From Streptomyces olivaceoviridis (GTDB taxonomy: Bacteria > Actinomycetota > Actinomycetes > Streptomycetales > Streptomycetaceae), in assembly GCF_014650115.1 (NCBI RefSeq), contig NZ_BMUI01000015.1, positions 1 to 64,000 of the forward strand: a stretch of 64,000 nucleotides of DNA. The letters are read 5' to 3'. The position numbers were made by a program, and so were the translations under genes. Shown here in pieces: positions 34,986-43,259 of this stretch (position 1 is its first letter; the number at the start of each line of letters is the position of its first letter). The notes beneath the pieces are model-generated. The model was not told where the DNA came from, did no database searches, and worked only from the letters and a program-made list of their open reading frames with translations.

Positions 34986-35189
34986 GCGGCGAGGTTCGGT
35001 GCGGTGCGGTGACCGGGACGTCGCGGATCACCTGGCCGGTCGCGGTCGGCAGGCCGTCGGACGGGTCCACGCCGCGGGCGCCGGCGTGGACCCGCGTCCG
35101 GGGCGGTGGGCGCCGGTGCCCGCGGAGACGGTGCGGTCGTTTCGCGGCGTGGCGTGCGGACGGCCCGGTCCAGGATCAGGCCGGCCGGC

Positions 35190-35415
35190 GGCCACCGCGA
35201 CCGAGATCCGCGAGCGCGGTGCCGCCGGGACGACGCTGCCGCCGGGACGACGCTCGACGACATCCGGGCCCGCACCGCGACCAGCGAGAGCCGGCTGGTC
35301 CACCGCTTCCGTCGAGTTGCCGTCGGCGGTGGCCGCCCGCGAGGCCGAACGCGTCCCGGAGGACCAGGAACCGCACCTCGGCGACCTGACCGCCCCCGGG
35401 GCGGAGGTCGGCGCG
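35190..35415 (+). pseudogene. Fragment of a TetR gene, paralogous to the intact copy at 61963
   Basis: Pieces of a TetR regulator appear in changing frames: EIRERGAAGTTL, then DDIRARTATSESRLVHRF, then REAERVPEDQEPHLGDLT. The intact TetR ending at 61963 has near-identical stretches in the same order (EIRERGAAGTTLDDIRART, REAERVLEDQEPHLGDLT). A perfect 17-bp tandem duplication (35221-35237 and 35238-35254) breaks the first frame, and a deletion after the recognition helix breaks the second. No start or C-terminal domain remains. Confidence 0.8.
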
Positions 35416-35524
35416 ACCACGCCCGCCGGGCCAGGAGCCGGCCGCGGCTTCGGCCCGGAACGCCGACGTGGCGGGCGTCCCGGCCGGGACCCGCCGGCTC
35501 CGGTGACCCGTCCGCACCCCGTCC

Positions 35525-36121
35525 TCAGGACGGCCGCGGGAGCCGGAGGCCCTGGAGGAGCAGGGCGACCAGGCGGCGGGGGTCGTAGCGGGGGTCGTCG
35601 CCGGCGCCGAAGCAGAGGTTGCCGATGCCGCGCATCAGTTCGTACGGCTGTATGCCGGGCCGGATCTCGTCCGCTTCGACCGCCGCGTCGAGCAGTCGCT
35701 CGGCGACGGGCAGCAGGCGGTCGAGGAAGTAGGTGTGGAGCGCGGCGAAGCCGCTGCTGTCCGGTTGCGGCGAGGCGGCGAGTCCGTGCTTGGTGACCAG
35801 GAAGTCGATGAAGAGGTCGATCCACTGACGCAGCGCCGCGAGCGGCGAGTCGGCGTCGGCCAGCAGGCGCGGGCCCGCGTCGGCGCACTCCTCGACCTGA
35901 TGGCGGAAGACGGCGACGACGAGATCGGCCCGGGTCGGGAAGTGCCGGTAGATCGTCCCCATCCCGACGCCCGCCCTGGCCGCGATCTCGCGGATCGGCG
36001 CGTCGACGCCGGAGGTCACGAACACCTCGGCGGCGGCGGCCAGCAGCTTCTGCTGGTTGCGCACCGCGTCGGCCCGCCTGCCCGGGGCCGGTGCCGGTCC
36101 GGTCTGCCCTGAAGTGGCCAC
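35525..36121 (-). CDS. TetR-family repressor
   Basis: A 198-aa TetR regulator. The helix-turn-helix lies at about residues 20-66 (RNQQKLLAAAAEVFV, then IREIAARAGVGMGTIYRHFPTRADLV); the C-terminal domain contains an LTxxG-like LMRGIGNLCFG element. GTG 36121 follows AAGGAG. Three palindromic operators lie immediately upstream, toward the divergent hydrolase gene, so it likely represses both. Probable targets also include the downstream aldo/keto reductase and SDR genes. Confidence 0.9.
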   Translation of the reverse strand: MATSGQTGPAPAPGRRADAVRNQQKLLAAAAEVFVTSGVDAPIREIAARAGVGMGTIYRHFPTRADLVVAVFRHQVEECADAGPRLLADADSPLAALRQWIDLFIDFLVTKHGLAASPQPDSSGFAALHTYFLDRLLPVAERLLDAAVEADEIRPGIQPYELMRGIGNLCFGAGDDPRYDPRRLVALLLQGLRLPRPS

Positions 36122-36153
36122 CGCTCTGTCTCCTTGCCTCTCGCCGCCAATAA

Positions 36154-36235
36154 GCGGAGCAATGTTCCGCATGCGCTTGTGAAGCGGAACGGCGTTCCGT
36201 ATCGTAGCCGTGCCCGCAAGCGGAACAACGTTCCG
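36154..36235. promoter_or_regulatory. Three TetR-operator palindromes
   Basis: GCGGAGCAATGTTCCGC (36154-36170), CGGAACGGCGTTCCG (36185-36199) and CGGAACAACGTTCCG (36221-36235) share a GCGGAAC-N3-GTTCCG pattern. Centres are about 30 and 36 bp apart. They fill the gap between the TetR start (36121) and the hydrolase start (36279), so expression of both should depend on their occupancy. Confidence 0.85.
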
Positions 36236-36278
36236 TTTCATGTCCGGCCGTTGCCGGACCCCGAGGAAGGCCGCACCC

Positions 36279-37238
36279 ATGAGCACACCCGACTCCGCCA
36301 CCACCGCCACCCCGCCGACCCCCGTGCTCTCGTACGGCCCGGTGGTGCTGCCCGTACCCGGACGCCCCGTCGACCTCCAGGTACGCGTCACCGCACCGGC
36401 CACCGGGACCGGCCTGCCCGTCGTCCTGCTCTCCCACGGACACGGCAACTCGCACCACCTGTCCTCCCTCAACGGTTACGCGCCGCTCGCCCACCTCTGG
36501 GCCGCCTCCGGCTTCGCCGTCCTCCAGCCCACCCACCTCAGCTCCAGGACGCTCGCCCACCTGCTCGCCGACGCTCCCGGAGCGCCCCTCTTCTGGCGTT
36601 CCCGCGCCGAGGACATGACCCATGTCCTCGACCGCCTCGACGTGATCGAGAACGCCGTACCGGGGCTCGCCGGGCGCCTGGACCACGACAGCGTCGCCGT
36701 GGCCGGACACTCGCTCGGCGGCTTCACCGCGAGCCTCCTGCTGGGCGCCCGGCTCACCGACCCCGACGACGGTGGCGAGGTGCGCCTCTTCGAGCCCCGG
36801 ATCAAGCGGGGCGTACTGCTGGCCGCCCCCGGCCGGGGCGGTGACGTCCTGAACGGGGCGATGGCCGAACGGGCGCCGGTCTTCAGGGCCCTCGACTTCT
36901 CCACCATGACCACGCCCGCGCTGGTCGTCGCCGGCGACAGGGACGACTCGCGGCACTTCACGGACATGGGACCGGCCTGGCACGCCGACCCGTACCACCT
37001 CGCCCCGGCCCCCAAGACCCTGCTCACCCTGTTCGACGCGGAGCACGGCCTCGGCGGGATCGCCGGGTACGACGCCGCCGAGACGACGGACGAGCACCCC
37101 GGACGGGTCGCCGCGCTCGCCCGGCTCACCTCCGCCTACCTGCGCAGCGCGTTCAGCCCGGGCGACAGCGCGTGGCCGGACGCCCAGGAGGCGCTGACCA
37201 CCGGCCCGGACGCGTTCGGGCGGGTGGAATCCAGGTAG
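36279..37238 (+). CDS. Alpha/beta hydrolase
   Basis: A 319-aa soluble alpha/beta hydrolase, related to dienelactone-hydrolase/chlorophyllase-like esterases. The nucleophile elbow is GHSLGG (Ser of VAVAGHSLGGFTA), the oxyanion region is VVLLSHGHGNSHHL, and a late Asp (VAGDRDDSRHF) and His (DAEHGLGG) complete a triad. Substrate unknown. ATG 36279 follows GAGGAAGG. It is divergent from a TetR gene with three shared operators, and so is likely induced by its own substrate or a xenobiotic. Confidence 0.87.
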   Translation: MSTPDSATTATPPTPVLSYGPVVLPVPGRPVDLQVRVTAPATGTGLPVVLLSHGHGNSHHLSSLNGYAPLAHLWAASGFAVLQPTHLSSRTLAHLLADAPGAPLFWRSRAEDMTHVLDRLDVIENAVPGLAGRLDHDSVAVAGHSLGGFTASLLLGARLTDPDDGGEVRLFEPRIKRGVLLAAPGRGGDVLNGAMAERAPVFRALDFSTMTTPALVVAGDRDDSRHFTDMGPAWHADPYHLAPAPKTLLTLFDAEHGLGGIAGYDAAETTDEHPGRVAALARLTSAYLRSAFSPGDSAWPDAQEALTTGPDAFGRVESR

Positions 37239-37264
37239 GCACGCCACCCCAGGGCCACTTGCGT

Positions 37265-37294
37265 TTGCATGTATACCGCGTCCGCAACTATTGT
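37265..37294 (+). promoter_or_regulatory. Possible promoter for the aldo/keto reductase gene
   Basis: TTGCAT (37265-37270) and TATTGT (37289-37294) with an 18-bp spacer lie 140 bp upstream of the aldo/keto reductase ATG in a locally A/T-richer stretch. The rest of the 195-bp gap shows nothing further. Confidence 0.35.
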
Positions 37295-37433
37295 CGACGA
37301 CCGTAAGGCGTGTGCGCATGAATGCCCACGCCTGGAAAATACAACGGTCGCTCTCGGAGGACGCGACGTGGGGTACCCAGACGGGACGCCCCCGCACCCG
37401 GCGAGCGGCGCACCTCGGAAGGACGGCACTGCC

Positions 37434-38258
37434 ATGACCTCGATCCCGAACGTGACGCTGAACAACGGCATCGAGATGCCGCAGCTCGGCTTCGGTGTCT
37501 TCCAGGTCCCCGACGACGAGACCACCGCCGCGGTCGCGACCGCGCTGGAGGCCGGGTACCGCAGCATCGACACGGCCGCGATCTACGGCAATGAGCGTGG
37601 CGTCGGCCGGGCCATCGCGGAGTCCGGCATCGCGCGCGACGAGCTGTTCGTCACCACCAAGCTGTGGAACGAGGACCAGGGCCACGACGCGACCCTCGCG
37701 GCCTTCGACGCCTCCCTCGACAAGCTCGGTCTCGACCACGTCGACCTGTACCTCGTCCACTGGCCCGCCCCGGCCCGCGACCTGTACCTCGACACCTGGC
37801 GGGCCTTCGAGAAGATCCTCGGCGAGGGCCGCGCCCGTGCGATCGGCGTCTCCAACTTCCAGGTGGCCCACCTGGAGCGGCTGATGGAGAACACCGGCGT
37901 CACGCCCGCGGTCAACCAGGTCGAGCTGCACCCCGGCCTCCAGCAGGAGGAACTGCGCGCCTTTCACGAGCGGCACGGCATCGCCACGGAGGCGTGGAGC
38001 CCGCTCGCACAGGGTGCGGTCCTCGGTGACCAGGCGGTGGCGGACCTCGCCGCGCGGTACGGCGTGAGCCCCGCGCAGGTCGTGCTGCGCTGGCACCTCC
38101 AGATCGGCAACATCGTGATCCCCAAGTCGGTGACGCCCGAGCGCGTCCGGCAGAACCTGGACGTCTTCGGCTTCGAGCTGACCGACGAGGACCTGCGGAG
38201 CCTGGCCGCCCTGGACCGGGGCCTGCGGACCGGTCCGGACCCCGACACCTTCAACTGA
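37434..38258 (+). CDS. Aldo/keto reductase
   Basis: A 274-aa AKR5-type NADPH-dependent reductase of the 2,5-diketo-D-gluconate reductase group. Conserved elements are LNNGIEMPQLGFGVFQV, GYRSIDTAAIYGNERGVG (catalytic Asp and Tyr), TTKLWNEDQGHD (Lys), YLVHWP (His), IGVSNF, and IPKSVTPERVRQN for NADPH binding. It is cytosolic and reduces carbonyl compounds. ATG 37434 follows GGAAGGA. The SDR gene follows 39 bp later, so the two are probably co-transcribed. Confidence 0.93.
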   Translation: MTSIPNVTLNNGIEMPQLGFGVFQVPDDETTAAVATALEAGYRSIDTAAIYGNERGVGRAIAESGIARDELFVTTKLWNEDQGHDATLAAFDASLDKLGLDHVDLYLVHWPAPARDLYLDTWRAFEKILGEGRARAIGVSNFQVAHLERLMENTGVTPAVNQVELHPGLQQEELRAFHERHGIATEAWSPLAQGAVLGDQAVADLAARYGVSPAQVVLRWHLQIGNIVIPKSVTPERVRQNLDVFGFELTDEDLRSLAALDRGLRTGPDPDTFN

Positions 38259-38297
38259 GCGCCGTACCGTCCCGCCCCGCATCCGAGGAGGTTTCCC

Positions 38298-39092
38298 ATG
38301 CATATCGACCTGACGGGCCGGACCGCGCTGGTCACCGGCTCCACCCAGGGCATCGGCCAGGCCATCGCCGTCGGCCTCGCCCGCGCCGGCGCGCGGGTGG
38401 TCGTCAACGGCCGTCGCGGCGAGACCGTCGAGAAGGCCGTGCAGGAGGTCCGTGCCGAGGCCGGCGCGGCCGACGTCGTGGGCGCGGCCGGCGATCTGGC
38501 GACCGCGGACGGCGCCCGGGCCGTGCTCGACGCCGTGCCCGAGATCGACATCCTCGTCAACAACCTCGGGATCTTCGGCGCCACCCCGCCGCTGGAGATC
38601 GAGGACGCCGAGTGGGTCCGCTACTTCGAGGTCAACGTGCTGTCCGCGGTCCGGCTGATCCGCGCCTGCCTGCCCGGCATGCGGGACCGGGGCTGGGGCC
38701 GCATCGTGAACATCGCGAGCGACTCCGCCGTGGTGATCCCGGCGGAGATGATCCACTACGGCATGACGAAGACGTCGCTCCTCGCGGTCAGCCGCGGTTT
38801 CGCCAAGGAGGCCGCCGGCAGCGGTGTCACCGTCAACTCGGTGATCGCCGGGCCCACGCACACCGGCGGCGTCGAGGACTTCGTCCGGCAACTCGTCGGG
38901 GACGAGCTGAGCTGGGACGAGGCGCAGCGCGAGTTCATGCTCACGTACCGGCCGCAGTCCCTGATCCAGCGGCTCATCGAGCCCGAGGAGATCGCGAACA
39001 TGGTCGTCTACCTCAGCTCGCCCCACGCCTCCGCCACCACGGGAGGCGCGCTGCGGGTCGACGGCGGCTACGTGGACTCCATCCTGCCCTGA
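38298..39092 (+). CDS. Short-chain dehydrogenase/reductase
   Basis: A 264-aa classical SDR. TGSTQGIGQAIAVGL is the cofactor loop, NNLGIFG the NNAG-type element, and YGMTK the active-site Tyr-x3-Lys, with a Ser in NIASDS. It ends with GGALRVDGGYVDSI. An Arg after the second strand (NGRRGETVE) favours NADP. ATG 38298 follows GAGGAGG. It is paired with the aldo/keto reductase; both probably act on carbonyl substrates, possibly under the upstream TetR. Confidence 0.93.
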   Translation: MHIDLTGRTALVTGSTQGIGQAIAVGLARAGARVVVNGRRGETVEKAVQEVRAEAGAADVVGAAGDLATADGARAVLDAVPEIDILVNNLGIFGATPPLEIEDAEWVRYFEVNVLSAVRLIRACLPGMRDRGWGRIVNIASDSAVVIPAEMIHYGMTKTSLLAVSRGFAKEAAGSGVTVNSVIAGPTHTGGVEDFVRQLVGDELSWDEAQREFMLTYRPQSLIQRLIEPEEIANMVVYLSSPHASATTGGALRVDGGYVDSILP

Positions 39093-39180
39093 CGCCGCCA
39101 TGTGATCCGCCTCACAAACCGTCAGAGCCCGCGCTTCTCCGGTGTCTTGATGTCAAGGCCGGCGAGAAGCGCGGCGAGAC

Positions 39181-40077
39181 ATGGGCGATCACGCCGGCGA
39201 ACCGGCGACCGAGGCGTTCGTCGAGTACCGGAACCTGCTGTTCACCGTCGCGTACGAGATGCTCGGCTCGGCCGCCGACGCCGAGGACGTCCTCCAGGAG
39301 ACCTGGCTGCGCTGGGTCGAGGTCGACCTGGCGCAGGTGCGCGACCGGCGCGCCTACCTGGTGAGGATCACGACCCGGCAGGCGCTCAACCGGCTGCGCG
39401 CGCTGAAGCGCCGCAGGGAGGCGTACGTCGGCCAGTGGCTGCCCGAGCCGGTGCTCACCGCGCCGGACGTGGCCGAGGACGTCGAGCTGGCCGAGGGCCT
39501 GTCGATGGCGATGATGGTCGTCCTCGACCGGCTCTCGCCCACCGAGCGGGCGGTGTTCGTGCTGCGCGAGGTGTTCGACGTCGACTACGCCGAGATCGCC
39601 GGGGCCCTCGGCAAGAGCCCCGCCGCCGTCCACCAGATCGCCCACCGCGCCCGTCGGCACGTCGAGGCCGGCCGCCCCCGTACGGTGGTGCCGCCGGGCG
39701 CCACCCGGGCGGCCCTGGAGTCGTTCCGGCGGGCGCTGGAAACCGGAGACCCGCAGGACCTCCTCGACGTGCTCGCCCCGCGGATCGTCCTCGTGAGCGA
39801 CGGCGGCGGTCTCAAGCGGGCCGCGCTGCGGCCGATCGTCGGCGCCGAGAGCGTGCTGCGCTTCTGCTTCGGCGGCTCCCACCGGGACCGGGGCACGATC
39901 ACCTGCGACCCCGCCGTGGTCAACGGTGGCCCGGCGCTCGTCGTACGCCTGGACGGCGAGCTCGACGGCGTCATGGCCGTCCGCGTCGAGGACGCCGGCG
40001 TCACCGGTCCCTACTACGTCCGCAACCCGGAGAAGCTGACCCGCATCGCGTCCGAGACGACGCTCACCCTGCGCTGA
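39181..40077 (+). CDS. ECF41-type RNA polymerase sigma factor (SigJ-like)
   Basis: A 298-aa extracytoplasmic-function sigma factor. Region 2 spans about 10-75 (LFTVAYEMLGSAADAEDVLQETWLRW) and region 4 about 105-160 (LDRLSPTERAVFVLREVFDVDYAEIAGALG). A SnoaL-like C-terminal extension of about 120 residues follows, with the DGGG and NPEKL motifs that mark ECF41 proteins; this extension replaces an anti-sigma factor by controlling core binding. ECF41 genes usually sit near redox enzymes, here the SDR/AKR pair. The start has no strong ribosome site. Confidence 0.88.
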   Translation: MGDHAGEPATEAFVEYRNLLFTVAYEMLGSAADAEDVLQETWLRWVEVDLAQVRDRRAYLVRITTRQALNRLRALKRRREAYVGQWLPEPVLTAPDVAEDVELAEGLSMAMMVVLDRLSPTERAVFVLREVFDVDYAEIAGALGKSPAAVHQIAHRARRHVEAGRPRTVVPPGATRAALESFRRALETGDPQDLLDVLAPRIVLVSDGGGLKRAALRPIVGAESVLRFCFGGSHRDRGTITCDPAVVNGGPALVVRLDGELDGVMAVRVEDAGVTGPYYVRNPEKLTRIASETTLTLR

Positions 40078-40154
40078 GCAGGCCGGGCCGCCAACGGAAC
40101 ACCGCCTGTTCCCGGGCATCGAGCGGCACACCACGCACACGAGGGGGACCCACC

Positions 40155-40569
40155 ATGACCGCACGGACGACGGCGGAACACCACGGCCACGCGCTCCGCG
40201 GCCACGCACTCCTGAAGCTCGCCATCGCCCTCCAGCCCCTGGCCCTCTTCTTCCAGGCGGCCACCGCCGGACTGCTGCTGTCCTCCTCCTACGGCGAGAC
40301 GCCGCACAGCGCCGGTGCCCGCGTGATGTACGGCGCGTCGATGCTGTACCTGCTCGCTGCGGTCCTGGCCTGGCGGCCGGGCGGCGGATCGCCCCGCCCC
40401 GCACGCCTCCGGCTTCCTCGTCCTCGCCTCCGCGCAGGTCGTCCTGGGCATCGCGCACGTCCCGTCGCTCCACGTCCCCCTGGGCGTCCTCATGTTCGGC
40501 CTCAGCACGCTCGCGCTGGGCCGGGCGCTCACCACCAGCCCGCCGGTACGCCCCGGCACGCTGTCGTAG
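40155..40569 (+). pseudogene. Frameshifted small membrane protein
   Basis: From ATG 40155 the frame encodes HALLKLAIALQPLALFFQA, a second hydrophobic stretch and YLLAAVLAW. Around 40380-40400 the hydrophobic coding moves to another frame (GFLVLASAQVVLGIAH, LGVLMFGLSTLALG) and ends at TAG 40567-40569. Start-to-stop length is 415 nt, one more than a multiple of three, so a single-base insertion would explain it. Restored, it would be a protein of about 137 aa with four membrane helices. A sequencing error cannot be excluded. Confidence 0.7.
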
Positions 40570-40578
40570 CCGCCCTGC

Positions 40579-43041
40579 TCACGGAATTTCCTGTTCCGCC
40601 CAGATGATCTTTCCGTCGGGTGTGTACCGGGCTCCCCAGCGATGGACCAGTTGGGCCACCAGGAACAGCCCGCGGCCGCCCTCGTCCGTGCTGCGGGCGT
40701 GCCGCAGCCGGGGGGCGGTACTGCTGCCGTCGGCGACCTCGCAGGTCAGACGGGCGTCACGGAGGAGGCGCAGCCGGATCGGCGGGGCCGCGTAGCGGAT
40801 CGCGTTGGTGACCAGCTCGCTGACGATCAGTTCCGTCGTCATGGCCAGGTCCCCGAAGCCCCATGCCTCCACCTGGCGGGCCGCGCGGGTCCGGACGTCG
40901 GCTACCGCGGCCGGGTCCGCCGGGACGTCCCACGAGGCCACCTGGTCGGGCCGTACCGCGTGCGTACGGGCCAGGAGCAGGGCGATGTCGTCGGACTGGG
41001 GGCCGGGGGCGAAGCGCTGGACGGTGGTCCGGCACAGGGTGTCCAGGTCGGTGCCGGGCCGGGCCAGGGCCTCGCCGAGCCGGGCCATGCCCACCTCCAT
41101 GTCACGGTCGGCCGCCTCGACCAGTCCGTCGGTGTAGAGGCCGAAGACGCTGCCCGGGGGCAGTTCGATCTCGCCGGTCTCGAATCCGATCCCGCCCAGC
41201 CCGAGCGGCGGACCGGCGGGCGGGGTGGGGAAGTCGACGCGTCCGTCCGGTGTGACGAGGACGGGCGGCGGATGGCCGGCCCGGGCCATGGTGCACCGCC
41301 GGGTGACGGGGTCGTAGACGGCGTACAGGCAGGTCGCCCCGAGGAACGCGCTCGCGCCCTCGTCGGCCGCCCCGTCGCCGGTCTCCTCCTCGCTGAGCCG
41401 GAGCACGAGGTCGTCGAGATGGGCCAGCAGGTCGTCGGGCGGCATCTCCATGTCCGCGAGGGTCTGTACGGCGGTGCGCAGCCGGCCCATGCCCGCCGCG
41501 GCGGTGATGCCGTGGCCGACGACGTCGCCGACCACGAGTCCCACGCGGGCGCCGGACAGCGGGATCACGTCGAACCAGTCGCCGCCGACTCCGCCGGCCG
41601 GGCCCGCGGGCAGATAGTGCGAGGCCACCTCCAGCGCGGTGCCGCCGCTCAGGGTGTGGGGCAGCAGACTGCGCTGGAGCGTGACGGCCGCCACGTGCTC
41701 CCGGCTGTAGCGGCGGGCATTGTCGACGCACAACGCCGCCCGCGCCACCAGTTCCTGGGCCACCAGGACGTCGTCGGGCTGGAACGAGACGGGGTTGACC
41801 GAGCGTACGAACGTGGTGAGGCCGAGGACGGTGTTCCGGGCCCGCATCGGCACGGAGATCAGGGAGTGCAGTCCGAACTCCCGGATGCTGCCGACCCGGT
41901 CCGGCTGCTCCGCGATCCAGAGGTCGTCGGCCGGGTCGAGCACCGGGACGACCGTGGGCTCACCCCTGACGAGCATGCCGGGGTCGCGCGGCGGAGGGAG
42001 GAAGTCCACCCGGTCGCCGATCCGCGCCACGGCCTCCGGGCAGCCCTCACGCACCGAACTCATCCCGGCGCGGCGCATCACCGGCCGCGCCGACGCCGGT
42101 CCCGCGTCGGTCAGCCACGCACCGTGTCCCGCCGTGCTGAGGACGGGTTCCAGGAGGTCGACGACGACGAAGTCCGCGAGGCGGGGCACCGCGAAGTCGG
42201 CCAGCTCCTGGGCCGTGCGCATCACGTCCAGCGTCCTGCCGATGCTGGTGCCGGCCTCGTTGACCAGCGACAGCAACTGGCGGGCGTTCCACCGCTCGGT
42301 GACGTCCATGACCATGTAGCAGACGCCCGTGACCGAGTCGTCCGCGTCCACCAGGGGGAAGAAGGAGGTGGAGTAGGCGTGCTGGCGGTGGGGGTCGGAC
42401 CAGCTCCATCCCACGTACTCGTAGTCGGTGACCGGGACCCCGGTCTCCGCGACCTTCCGCATCAGCCCTTCGAGGGTCTCGGTCTCGAGGCCGGGCAGCA
42501 GCTCGCTCAGCCGGTGCCCCAGCCGCTGTTCCCGGGGCACGCCGCCCAGGCGTTCCAGGGTGTCGTTCAGCCACACGAAGCGCAGCTGCCGGTCCACCAC
42601 CGCCATGCCGACCGGCGAGCGGGTCAGGAACCCATCGAGGACCGACTCGCCCACGGACCACCGCTGCCGCCGCTCGCGCGCCGAGAGCAGGAAGCACTCT
42701 TCGCCGTGGATGCGGAAGACGGCGGACACCCGGAGGTCGACCTCCATCCGGTGGCCGTCGCGGTGCCGTACGGGGATGAGGCCGCTCCATCCCCTGCCGT
42801 CCCGGCAGCGTTCGGCGATGCCGACGATGCGCACGGGGTCCTCCGGCATAGCCGCCAGGCGCGCGGCGGACCGGCCGACGGCCTCCGCCGCCGGATAGCC
42901 GAACAGGTCCTCGGCGCCCCGGGTCCAGCCGAGCACGATGCCGCGGCCGGAGAGCACGGCAGCCGCGTCGGAGGACGCGTCGAAGAGGTCGCACGCGTCG
43001 GCGGGCGCGGGTGGATCGGAGCCGTTTCGCTCAGGATTCAT
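40579..43041 (-). CDS. PAS-PAS-GAF-SpoIIE phosphatase with C-terminal ATPase domain
   Basis: An 820-aa cytoplasmic signalling protein. Order: PAS (about 20-125; IVLGWTRGAEDLFGYPAAEAVG), PAS (about 140-260), GAF (about 265-440), PP2C/SpoIIE phosphatase (about 460-680; VGGDWFDVIPL, GDVVGHG, LYTDGLVEA, DDIALLL) and a HATPase_c/RsbW-like kinase (about 690-815; LIVSELVTNAIRY, GGRGLFLV). Such proteins dephosphorylate anti-anti-sigma factors while the ATPase domain may phosphorylate them. A second SpoIIE protein is divergent at 43260, and a SigB/SigF-type sigma gene lies about 11 kb away. ATG 43041 is close to the previous start region. Confidence 0.93.
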   Translation of the reverse strand: MNPERNGSDPPAPADACDLFDASSDAAAVLSGRGIVLGWTRGAEDLFGYPAAEAVGRSAARLAAMPEDPVRIVGIAERCRDGRGWSGLIPVRHRDGHRMEVDLRVSAVFRIHGEECFLLSARERRQRWSVGESVLDGFLTRSPVGMAVVDRQLRFVWLNDTLERLGGVPREQRLGHRLSELLPGLETETLEGLMRKVAETGVPVTDYEYVGWSWSDPHRQHAYSTSFFPLVDADDSVTGVCYMVMDVTERWNARQLLSLVNEAGTSIGRTLDVMRTAQELADFAVPRLADFVVVDLLEPVLSTAGHGAWLTDAGPASARPVMRRAGMSSVREGCPEAVARIGDRVDFLPPPRDPGMLVRGEPTVVPVLDPADDLWIAEQPDRVGSIREFGLHSLISVPMRARNTVLGLTTFVRSVNPVSFQPDDVLVAQELVARAALCVDNARRYSREHVAAVTLQRSLLPHTLSGGTALEVASHYLPAGPAGGVGGDWFDVIPLSGARVGLVVGDVVGHGITAAAGMGRLRTAVQTLADMEMPPDDLLAHLDDLVLRLSEEETGDGAADEGASAFLGATCLYAVYDPVTRRCTMARAGHPPPVLVTPDGRVDFPTPPAGPPLGLGGIGFETGEIELPPGSVFGLYTDGLVEAADRDMEVGMARLGEALARPGTDLDTLCRTTVQRFAPGPQSDDIALLLARTHAVRPDQVASWDVPADPAAVADVRTRAARQVEAWGFGDLAMTTELIVSELVTNAIRYAAPPIRLRLLRDARLTCEVADGSSTAPRLRHARSTDEGGRGLFLVAQLVHRWGARYTPDGKIIWAEQEIP

Positions 43042-43259
43042 AGGTTCCGTCCTTTACATGACTATGGTCCTGCTTGTCTGGCCGATGCGCACGGTCCGGA
43101 GGGTGGGGCGGGGCCCCGGCCGGGGTTCGCCGGCGGGGGCCGGGGCATCACGGGGCTGTGTCGCCCCCGCGCAGGACCGGAGGGAGCATGGAAGGAACCG
43201 GGTCCGGCCGGAGCCGGGGCCTGGGCCGGGCGCCGCCGGCCGGTACAGGAGGCTCAGGG

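Noticed and set aside
35028..39101. A minus-strand open frame of over 1300 codons across four genes
   Set aside because: It is the shadow of plus-strand genes and has low-complexity composition with no domain; high GC removes stops.
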